A DNA stretch of 64,000 nt, taken from Carposina sasakii (lineage: Eukaryota > Arthropoda > Insecta > Lepidoptera > Carposinidae). A program made the translations under genes and the position numbers. Positions 55,669-64,000 of the stretch are shown piece after piece (the stretch's first letter is position 1; the number at the start of each line of letters is the position of its first letter). The stretch is from assembly GCA_014607495.2 (NCBI GenBank), contig CP053148.1, positions 14,632,001 through 14,696,000 of the forward strand, in the 5' to 3' direction. The notes beneath the pieces were generated by a model, which saw nothing but the letters and a program-made list of their open reading frames with translations, searched no databases and was not told where the DNA came from.

Positions 55669-56204
55669 TATAGCGTTATATTTACCGCATCAATTGTTAC
55701 TACGTAAGTACATCTATATAGTAGGCGGTATCTACATTAGTTCTCAAAGTAAGTATTAACAGATATAGAAGTGCGAGCGTAGCGAGCGCGAAATTTTTAC
55801 GGCTTTTTGGCACGCAAGTTGTCATTTACTTCTGGAAAACGCAGACTCTATGGAGAATTTGTGACGATCGCTAGTATATCATGGGATGGTGATGCGGGCG
55901 AATGTTTACCACGTTTACTGTAAAAGAGAAGTAATATTCTTGCTTGATGCACTTTAGGGGAAGCTTGTATGGAAATTTGTATGGATTTTGCCACATAAGT
56001 TGCCAATTACTTCCGGAAATGCAGGCTCTACCAAGAAATTGTGACGATCGCTAAAGCATTATGGAAATGTTGACGCCAACCAAGCGAACGAGAATTGTTT
56101 ACTATTTTGTTTCTATAAGTACCTATATTTTAGTATTTTATTAATCTCACACGAGAATACTGATACATAGAGCAGGATGCGCGGATCGGGGCGGCTAAAT
56201 TTTT
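55669..56204. other. no gene; diverged ~190-bp duplication
   Basis: 'CAAGTTGTCATTTACTTCTG' with 'GTGACGATCGCTA' (about 55,815-55,875) recurs as 'AAGTTGCCAATTACTTCCGG' with the same word (about 55,998-56,055). Confidence 0.5.
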
Positions 56205-56468
56205 TACTATGAAATGGCGTAATTTATTGCAAAACATTCCATTCTATCAAGTTTAGTAAGATTTTCCTTTGCATAAAACTCCCCGGATGCCCTCCAATCT
56301 AGGACAAATCTAGGATGGTAGCCCTTCATGAAATGAAGCTTTTCATGAAAATATGAAAAAAATGACAGAAAATTTTGGAATTTTCCTGCGAAAATTTTCA
56401 GTATTTTCCACCCCAGAATCATGGTCTGAAGTCATATCAATATTTGCCTGACTGTCACAGACACCCTG
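56205..56468 (+). mobile_element. MITE-C, right part
   Basis: 'AAATATGAAAAAAATG', 'AGAATCATGGTCTGAAGTCA' and the terminal 'CAGACACCCTG'-TA match the complete copy; the left end is absent. Confidence 0.65.
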
Positions 56469-56469
56469 T

Positions 56470-57597
56470 ATAGTCAGTTTTTAGAGTTCCGTAGCCAAAT
56501 GACGAAAATGGAACCCTTATAGTTTCGTCATGTCTGTATGTCTGTCTGTCCGTCCGTATGTGACGATTATTATATAAAAAAAACCGGCCAAGTGCGAGTC
56601 GGACTCGCGCACCGAGGGTTCCGTACAAACCTGCAAGGTTTACAAAGTTCGTTCATTACGACAATCGAGTCATAACTTAGGTATTTTTATTGCAAAATGA
56701 AATTCATAACATTACAATGGGGAAAGATGGAGGAGCATAAATTTAGGACAAAGATCTCTTTATCGTTTAAGTAATCCTTTATTTTATATTAACACATATC
56801 ATTTATCTATAATATAACTGAACCACAGCTGGCCTATTAATTTTAGGATGAGTTTGCTTGTATTTCTGTTTAGCTTCAAGTACTTATATTTATTAAAAAA
56901 TATATATTTTGTAATGTAACTAAAAATTTAAGGTTTTCGGAATTTTTCCTTTATGTGTGCTATAAAACGTTGCTTCATGCCAAATTTCAAGATTCTAGGT
57001 CGACTGGAAGTACCCTTTAGGTTTTGATTCCCTTGCGAGTACTTGCAAGTTTCAAAATATGCAGCTTAAATTGCTGTTTCTTTTGATTGCGTTGACATAG
57101 AAGTTTGATTTTGCTACAGCTTAAAGGTATTATAGACCTGAGTATTTGGTATGAATTTCAATTTAATACCTCTACGCGTTTATGAGGAAATGGGTAGTAA
57201 GTTTAAAATTATAAAAAAAAAAATATATTATGTGATGTAACTAAAAATTTATGGTTTTCGTAATTTTTCCTTTATCTATGCTATAAGACGTTGCTTCGTA
57301 CCAAATTTCAAGATTCTGAGTTCACGGGAAGCACCCTGTAGGTTTTGATTCCCTTGCAAGTGTCGAAAATTTGCGGCATAAACGGCTGTATCTTTTGATT
57401 GCGTTGGCTTAGAAGTTTGATTTTTTCACAGCTTCAAGGGACAGTAGACCTGAGTAATTGATATAAATTTCAGCTTCATACCTCCACGCGTTCCTGAGAA
57501 AAAGGGTCTTGACAGACGGACGGACGGACAGACGGACAACAAAGTGATCCTATAAGGGTTCCGTTTTTTCCTTTTGAGGTACGGAACCCTAAAAATA
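56470..57597 (+). repeat. 'GTGCGAGTCGGACTCG' repeat, long copy with a ~305-bp internal tandem duplication
   Basis: A short reverse piece (56,478-56,565) abuts a forward copy from 'AACCGGCCAAGTGCGAGTCG' to 'GTACGGAACCCTAAAAATAC'. Inside, about 56,905-57,205 and 57,222-57,515 are tandem copies sharing 'TGTAACTAAAAATTTA', 'ACCAAATTTCAAGATTCT' and 'TCTTTTGATTGCGTTGRC'. Confidence 0.7.
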
Positions 57598-58160
57598 CAT
57601 TAAATAAAAGTAAAAATGGAGCTCCTCATACATGGGATTGTAAGTAAATTTTTTTTTTCATACCTATTCGTCTGACATGTCTATAGATATAATATTATAG
57701 AAGCCTTTAAAAATTAAATAGAGGTTTAAAAATTCTGTACTTGTGAGCTATTTCTCTGTATTTAATTTTGAAATATTGCCTATCTTTCTATGGGAGCACA
57801 TTTTGTAATATTTTTTTTAAAACGTAAATATCGAGTGGCGCCGCTAGTAGTAGAGCCTATTTTGCCTTAAACCTTTCTAAAAATGTGTCACACAACACTA
57901 TTAGAGTGGGTACCAGAGTCTATACAAACATTCGCATTGTCCCTTTATACTGAAATAACCTGAGGATGGACGTAGGTTACTTTTTGGCCGGTTTGGCTTC
58001 TGCCAAATAGTAAATATTTTAATTATTTATTAATAATATAGGTTTGCGGTATAGTAAGTGTGTCGTCAGTAGTAGGTAGGTACTTTGCTAATGTTGGAAT
58101 TAATATGTAACTTATTCAGGTAATAAAGACTGTTTCTTAAAAATATTATTTATTTTATAT
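57598..58160. other. no gene seen
   Basis: AT-rich sequence up to the AAT microsatellite at 58,160 that forms the tail of the next element. Confidence 0.35.
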
Positions 58161-58640
58161 AATAATAATAATAATAATAGCCTTTATTCAGAAATGGTTA
58201 CATTATATTGGTTTACATTATATTATGGTATATCTATGTAGCATCCATGTCTGTTTGTCCTTTGACAAAGGCCTCCTCCAATTGTTTCCACTTTTCCCTG
58301 TCTCTCGCCTTCCTGGTCCAGGTACCTCCAGCCACTGCCTTAATACTGTCCACCCATCGTCTAAAGGGTCTCCCTCTCTTCCTTGTCATGTATCTTGGAT
58401 ACCAGTTCATTGTAATCTTGCACCATTTATCATTTCCCCTTATTGTATGTGCAGCCCATCTCCATTTTAATTTATTTATTGTTTCTGTAACATCTTTTGT
58501 TTTTGTGGTACTCTTAATAGTATCTATTCTTATCCTATCCCATAGCTTTTTTCCTAACATGCTCCTTTCCATCGCATTTTGGCATGTTTGTAGTTTCTTT
58601 ACTTGGGCTTTGGTAAGGGCCGTAGGTCAGGACTGGCAGA
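58160..58640 (-). pseudogene. 5'-truncated RTE-like LINE, C-terminal fragment
   Basis: The minus frame from 58,572 reads MERSMLGKKLWDRIRID..., then 'NKLKWRWAAHTIRGNDKWCK', 'RKRGRPFRRWVDSIKAVAGG' and 'REKWKQLEEAFVKGQ' before the stop. This follows the ending of RTE-type endonuclease-reverse transcriptases ('kL.W.GHi.r...W', 'GRP..RW.D', 'dR..W..l.eay'). 'VLPVLTYG' is visible just upstream in another frame. A TTATTA-type microsatellite (58,160-58,180) ends the element, as RTE copies often do. Confidence 0.8.
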
Positions 58641-59515
58641 ACACAAGTGTTAAAAAGTTTTCGTTTGATGGCTATTTATTTTATATACATTATTTAAATT
58701 GGATTGAATTTAAGTATATGTTTAAGTGTGACTGTCAGAATCGACTATACATTGTCTCTATTTCTTGTTAGTAGTAAAAGTTCAAACACGATGTTAACTT
58801 TAAAAATTGGTGATCTCGCAAGACCTTCGAGAGACCCTAGGAGGGCAATCGCGCTATTGTTAAACGTATTTACCAAAGGTGAACCATTATGAACCGTATC
58901 GCGAAGAATTTCGCGCGAAACGTTCAGTTGAAAAGTAAAAACGTCACTTAGCGCGATTGGCCTTCTGATACTTTGTATGCAAAAGGTTCTTCTCGAAATG
59001 TAAGCTAAATAAGATAGGTACATCGCAAGTGATTGGGCACTTTTCCTTTTACTGGTAACCCTAAATTTCTATCTTCTCTATCAGTTCTATCCATAGACAA
59101 AATATTCCGTCCCTGTCAGCGGCACGACAGCTAGCTGTCTATTAGATTCATAGTCAAAGTCTGAGGTTATTATACAATCGAGCTTTTTCTTTACCTTTTC
59201 CGAACTCGTGCGTTTTCTTTCCCAACTGTCAAAATAATGTCTATTAATAAGTAAAAACCAACCACGAAGTTTTTACAAAAAAAAACAGAAGTTTTATGAT
59301 TCATGCATATCTAAAAAGAAGCTACTAATTTGTTTCAATATCAGATTTAATGATTATTGATTCAATGAGTAAGGTTAGGTTTTATCTCATTAAATTTCAT
59401 TTCATATCAATAAAAAAATTCTACTGATGACTTGGCTATATGGGCATAGTTTTCTTTGCCTACCCAGAATGGGTGAAGAAAACAAAAAAAAATCTCTGCA
59501 TATGTTATTTTACGG
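58641..59515. other. no gene recognised
   Basis: 58,800-58,990 is GC-richer, with a CGCGAAGAATTTCGCG palindrome and a minus open frame (58,745-59,023) lacking any recognised domain. About 59,430-59,475 is a third, diverged piece of the 31.8/59.5 kb repeat. Confidence 0.3.
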
Positions 59516-59927
59516 TTGGCAGATACGGCGGGAAAAGCTAGAAAGGAGCGGGTGTAATTTTCTAGTGAAATTCATAATTTATTTGTAAATGGCTTGCATG
59601 TGTCCGTAAAGTGATGTTTTCTGGTACTCGTAGATAAGTTATATTTTGTTTACTTGTGATGTGAATCTAGTGCGTGTGCATGGTTTTATATGCAGGTAAG
59701 CTAAGTAAAACTTTAGTCGGAATACAATCTCTTCATGGGCTCATGTAAGTTGTTTCTGCAATTCTTTTTAATGTTTACTAATTTTACACCCATTCTTGAG
59801 GATTTTCCCGACGTTTCCATTCATCATCATCAATATCATCCATCATAAATTCATAAATCATTTACTAAAGGCTGTATGGGCTTAGTTCCCTTTGCCTTTC
59901 CTTCGGGATAAACAATATTTAAAAAAA
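59516..59927 (+). repeat. ~410-bp dispersed repeat, copy 2
   Basis: Second copy of 31,787-32,192, same orientation, including TATGCAG|GTAAGCT and the ATCATC run. Confidence 0.75.
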
Positions 59928-60834
59928 AATTACAGTTGGCGCCATTTTGTTTTGTTGTGTTTTTATTATTTTAATTAATTGCTTCATTTTTTCGCAACTG
60001 TTTTAAAAATAGTTGTTCAGTACACGTGCGGAACCGTCATTGGAACTTGTTCCGACTGTCAACCTGTAGACATTTTGTCGGAACTCTTTGCAATGACAGG
60101 CTTTCCGTACTCGTAATGAAATATAAAGGAAATATACTATTACGCCAGAAGTCAATGAGTTTTTATCAGATGTGAAATTATTATGCATCAATAGGATTTC
60201 ATTTTACTAATCTCGGAACTATCTATCGAACGTTTTAGTTTAAGTAATTCGTTTAATAAAAATGTAACTTGACATGCTTGAAATGTACTATCCATCTAAT
60301 ATCGGATAGAGATACTTTCCGCAGCGATCTACATGCGATTTGCTAGTTCCAAATCAAAGCAATCCCAGATACTTATATCAATCGCAGGGATTTGGGTATC
60401 GTAATATACAACGTCACCTTTTCTTTAAATCCTGTAAAGTATCAGCAGCAGAGGAATTTCTGTTGAGTCGCCAGAAATCGAGTATATTCCGAGAAGAATC
60501 ATATTACCAATCACAGTATCGGTGTTCTCGTACAACAGGACTGTCATCGGATATTAGAAGGCGCTCATTACAAGAAAGGCAAACTAGTTTTAGGCTGCCT
60601 TTCCACTAGAGAAGTACTATTCTACGTAATAGCAGAAGCGGGTGTCTGAACGTGAGTATTGTAAGAGTGATTAAAGGCGATGTATCCAGTCACCCTCCAA
60701 TATAGCAATTATTTTATCATAAAACGATGTTCGTTGCAAGTACATATGCACATACGTTGAATGTAGCGCTATTGTGGAGTATATCCTCGTAAATACTCCT
60801 TGGCAGAGCCACCTAAGTATGTCTTAAAGATGAA
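59928..60834. other. no gene recognised
   Basis: The plus frame at 60,340-60,609 is unidentified. The word 'GGCTGCCTTTCCACTAGAGA' (about 60,593) recurs inverted at the very end of the window (63,966-63,985). Confidence 0.3.
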
Positions 60835-60915
60835 GGTTTCCGGGAGGTGGGATAACAGCAGGAGCCTTGTGGCCTGCCCTGGGGGAGGCCTACATCCAGT
60901 AGTGAACAACACTAT
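60835..60915 (+). repeat. RTE-type 3' tail
   Basis: 'GTTTCCGGGAGGTGGG' to 'CCCTGGGGGAGGCCTACATC', as at 22.4 kb. Confidence 0.65.
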
Positions 60916-61009
60916 GCTGATGTATGCATGATTTTATATGAGAAGATAGGTACATACTGTGGATGCCTGCTAAGATGCATGCAGGCTATGGATCCATTCT
61001 ATAGTAATA

Positions 61010-61300
61010 CTAGCTGACCCGGCAAACGTTGTTTTGCCATGTAAAAGGGGTTGATCCTAGAGGGGTGAAAATTCATGGTTGTATGTATTTTTGTATGCTG
61101 TATCATAAAAAAATAAAAACAAAAAATTCTGTAAAAAAAAAAATAGGGGTGGACCACCCTTAACATTTAGGGGGGTGAAAAATAGATGTTGTCCGATTGT
61201 CCACCCTAACCGATATGCATGCTAAGATTTACGAAAATCGGTCGAGCCGGAGGAGTTTAACTTCTAACACCGTGACACGAGAATTTTATATATTAGAAGA
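61010..61300 (+). repeat. 'CTAGCTGACCCGGCAAACG' repeat, copy 2
   Basis: Matches 23,208-23,515; ends 'GAGAATTTTATATATTAGAA'. Confidence 0.75.
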
Positions 61301-61309
61301 ATAATGGAT

Positions 61310-61510
61310 GTAAGCGCCTCTTCCCTCCGACTATTACCCGTGGTCCCCCCAACATGTCCCCCTGGTGGGATGACGGGTATTTTCTTTTTCCCGTAGTCCC
61401 ACCGTTCTAAACAATGTTCGCCAGTGGATCTGCTGGTAATTAATTTTATTTTTACCATGGTTCCACCGCACTAATCGGTAAACGTGCAAGTCACCTAGGG
61501 ATCTCTCTGC
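61310..61510. repeat. 'GTGGTCCC' repeat, copy 1 (inverted partner at 63.7 kb)
   Basis: 'TGGTCCCCCCAACATGTCCC', 'CGTAGTCCCACCGTTCTAA' and 'GGTAAACGTGCAAGTCACCT' are all present in reverse order and orientation at 63,690-63,870. Confidence 0.75.
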
Positions 61511-61699
61511 GTGATCCCATCTATCTTCTTGCAAATATTAATATTAGGTACGGTACCATAGGTTTACTGTTTCATCACAATACATTAGACCACATATCCG
61601 TACTCATTGGTATGAGATTTCCTTGTTTATTTCAAGAAATGTGTCATGTTTCAATATGTCATATTAATAAAATTATTCTTGGTAATATTTGTAAAGTTT

Positions 61700-63110
61700 C
61701 ATCATCATTATCATTTACAGCCCTGAGAAGTCCACTGTTGGACATAGGCTTCCCCCAACAACATCCACTCCGACCGGTCGGAAGCAGCCTGCATCCAACC
61801 GACGCCCGCGACCTTGGCCAGGTCATCCGTCCACCTCGCGGGTGGCCTTCCCACGCTGCGCTTGCCGATACGTGGTATCCACTCTAGAACTTTCCGACTC
61901 CATCGGCCATCAGTTCTTCAAGCTATGTGCCCTGCCCATTGCCACTTCAGCTTGCTGAACCGTTGAGCTATGTCGGTGATCTTTTTACGTCTGCGGATCT
62001 CCTCATTTCTGATTCGATCACGCAGAGAGATCCCAAGCATAGCTCTCCCCATCGCTCGCTGTGCGATCCTGAGCTTCTTTATGAGGCACATAGTTAGAGA
62101 CCACGTCTCCGCGCCGTAGGTCATCACCGGCAGCACGCACTAGTTGAATACCTTCGTCTTTAAGGACTGGGGTATCTTGGACACAAATAAGCTTCGTAGT
62201 TTCCCTAACGCTGCCCAGCCGAGTTGGATTCGCCGAGTTACCTCGTTCTCAAAGTTGGACTTACCTAGTTTGACCATCTGTCCCAGGTAAACATACTCGT
62301 CAAAAACTTCAAGCATCGAGCTCCCAACCAGTATAGGAGTGGGCGGCACATGGACATGATCTTCGTCTTGTCCATGTTCATCTTCAGGCCCACCTTTTGG
62401 GAGATATGATTGAGGCCATCGAGCATTGTGGTTAGATCCTTCAGCGATTCTGCCTTGACCACGATGTCGTCTGCAAACTGAAGGTGAGTGATGTATTCGC
62501 CATTGATATTGATGCTGAGTCCTTTCCATTCGAGAAGCTTAAAGGCGTCTTCCACTGCATTGGTGAAGAGCTTCGGAGAAATAACATCTCCTTGTCTCAC
62601 TCCCCTCTGCAAAGAAGTCATCAAACCTGCGAGCAAATGATTCGTGATTACCTTTGAAAACAACTTGTAGACATGGCTCAGAAGCGAGATGGGTCTATAG
62701 TTCTTCAGCAAGGCTTTATCGCCTTTTTTAAAGAACAGCACCACCACACTTCTGCTCCATGCTTCCGGCGTTACGCCTTCGAGCAGGACAGAATTGAAGA
62801 GCCTCTGGAGGACCTTCAGTACCGGAGTTCCACCCGCTCTTAGAAGCTCTGATGTAATTCCATCGTCGCCCTGCGCTTTGTTGTTTTTGAGTTGTTTGAG
62901 GGCAGTCCTAATCTCGTACAGGCTGATATCCGGGATGTCTTCAGTATATTGTTGGGTGAGCTTGGCTCTTGGGTCTTGGCCTAATCTAACAGGTTTAGCG
63001 ACCGAGGTATATACCTGTCCATAGAACCTTTCAATCTCCCTTAGCACCTCTGGTATGGTAGACGCTACACTGCCGTCCTCTGTCTTCAGATTCGTCAACT
63101 GGCTCTACCC
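61700..63110 (-). pseudogene. RTE-type LINE reverse transcriptase, truncated and frameshifted
   Basis: Minus-strand order: 'DGSVASTIPEVLREIERFYG', 'ALKQLKNNKAQGDDGITSEL' (RT motif 1), 'FFKKGDKALLKNYRPISLLS' (motif 2), a deletion of the middle palm, 'QRGVRQGDVISPKLF' (motif 4) and 'LQFADDIVV' (catalytic F-A-D-D). 'VGLKMNMDKTKIM' follows. After a frame change come 'EYVYLGQMVKLGKSNFENEV', 'LPVMTYGAETWSLT' and 'KLKWQWAGHIA'. The tail at 61,705-61,765 ('AGTCCACTGTTGGACATAGG') is the source of the short tails scattered through the window. The endonuclease domain is missing upstream of 63,110. Confidence 0.9.
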
Positions 63111-63288
63111 AATAGATAATTCTCTTGCGAACACTTTGGAGCCTTGGTTTCGCTCTATTGTTTCAGCGTCATCAGAGGACTGCAGAGACATTGCGCACTT
63201 TTCCGCCATGAGGTTGAGGGTATGATCAGATCAGATTTGTAAATTTTTCTACTATTAATATTGATTAATTTTAAAAATTACGTTAATC

Positions 63289-63583
63289 TTCTAATATATA
63301 AAATTCTCGTGTCACGGTGTTAGAAGTTAAACTCCTCCGAAACGGCTCGACCGATTTTCGTAAATCTTAGCATGCATATCGGTTAGGGTAGAGAATCGGA
63401 CAACATCTATTTTTCATCCCCCTAAATATTAAGGGTGGTCCACCCCAATTTTTTTTTTATTTTTTTTTTTACAAAATGTTTTATTTTTATTTTTTTATGA
63501 TACAGCATACAAAAATACATACAAAAATGAATTCATCAACCCCTTTTACATGGCAAAACAACGTTTGCCGGGTCAGCTAGTTA
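63289..63583 (-). repeat. 'CTAGCTGACCCGGCAAACG' repeat, copy 3
   Basis: Reverse copy of 61,010-61,300. Confidence 0.75.
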
Positions 63584-63689
63584 TTTTATATATTTCAAGA
63601 AATGGTACTTATGTTTTAAAGGTTTACTAATAGTTTAAACTTGGTCTCAAATGGACTTTCTATTACATCGAAATTTTATTTTATTTTTA

Positions 63690-63870
63690 AGATACCTAGG
63701 TGACTTGCACGTTTACCACTTAGTGTGGTGGGACCATGGGTATAAATTAATTACCCGTAGTCCCACTGGCGAACATTGCTCAGAACGGTGGGGCTACGGG
63801 GAAAAAAATTATCCGTGGTCCCACCAGGGGGACATGTTGGGGGGACCACGCGTAATAGTCGCTTCCCTCA
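63690..63870. repeat. 'GTGGTCCC' repeat, copy 2 (inverted)
   Basis: Reverse complement of 61,310-61,510, with internal short inverted words (GTCCCACC / GGTGGGAC). 63,871-64,000 holds no feature beyond the inverted 'TCTAGTGGAAAAGCAGCC' word. Confidence 0.75.
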
Positions 63871-64000
63871 CCACACCGTCTCTCTTCTCTGCTTCCTTAC
63901 TATCGATACATATAAGAATTAGAAATTATCTTATTAATTATCGCAAAGATCAAGCTGCAAAAGACATCTCTAGTGGAAAAGCAGCCTTTCGCAAAGCACA

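Noticed and set aside
58208..58771. Plus-strand ORF of 187 residues with hydrophobic stretches
   Set aside because: It is opposite the RTE-like LINE C-terminus (minus strand), whose motifs are recognisable; the hydrophobic residues come from reverse-complemented codons.

Overview
The window is AT-rich nuclear DNA of an insect, most probably a moth or butterfly. This rests on intron-bearing gene fragments and on a repeat complement I associate with Lepidoptera: RTE-type LINEs ending in a 'CCACTGCTGGACGTAGGCC' tail, tRNA-like SINE heads, and MITEs (miniature inverted-repeat transposable elements) ending in TA-CAGGGTGT. There are no bacterial operons, no rRNA, no convincing functional tRNA and no CRISPR array. 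Species cannot be named from sequence alone.

Layout. 0-16 kb is a repeat desert with broken retroelements (LINE C-terminus at 1.8 kb, DIRS-like piece at 4.5 kb, Copia RNase H at 8.6-9.0 kb), two large fold-back arrays (4.9-6.25 and 13.5-14.2 kb), tandem repeats (10.4-11.4 kb) and several MITEs. 16.8-20.9 kb holds short stretches that look like host exons on both strands, plus a 1.9 kb satellite-like element bounded by 14-bp inverted termini (18.4-20.3 kb). 22.6-28.4 kb has a decayed pogo/Tigger transposon between two unequal copies of a long repeat. 29.1-31.5 kb is a DD41D-type mariner relative with very long terminal inverted repeats (TIRs). 33.7-37.1 kb has MITEs, one split by a 1,721-bp Harbinger element with a TTA duplication.

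38-47.5 kb contains the clearest genes. Two convergent paralogous terminal exons (38,241-38,729 plus; 46,903-47,424 minus) encode small, probably secreted proteins sharing a 40-residue C-terminus with a C-x6-C ring. Between them lie a 546-bp hAT element with a perfect 8-bp target duplication, a degraded Ty3/gypsy element (40.0-43.2 kb) and a P-element-like remnant (44.2-46.2 kb) with about 38-bp TIRs and a split THAP zinc-finger start. A pogo-type non-autonomous element lies just upstream of the second paralog's terminal exon.

48-64 kb is again repeats: MITEs, a perfect 25-bp-stem hairpin (52.95 kb), a LINE with an RNase H domain (53.5-55.0 kb), two RTE-like LINE fragments (58.2-58.6 and 61.7-63.1 kb) and dispersed tails.

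How it fits together: most DNA derives from cut-and-paste elements and 5'-truncated LINEs. Four otherwise unrelated repeat types share the terminus TA-CAGGGTGT, suggesting one transposase type served several families. The only elements likely to matter to the host are the secreted-peptide paralogs and the candidate exons at 16.9-20.9 kb.
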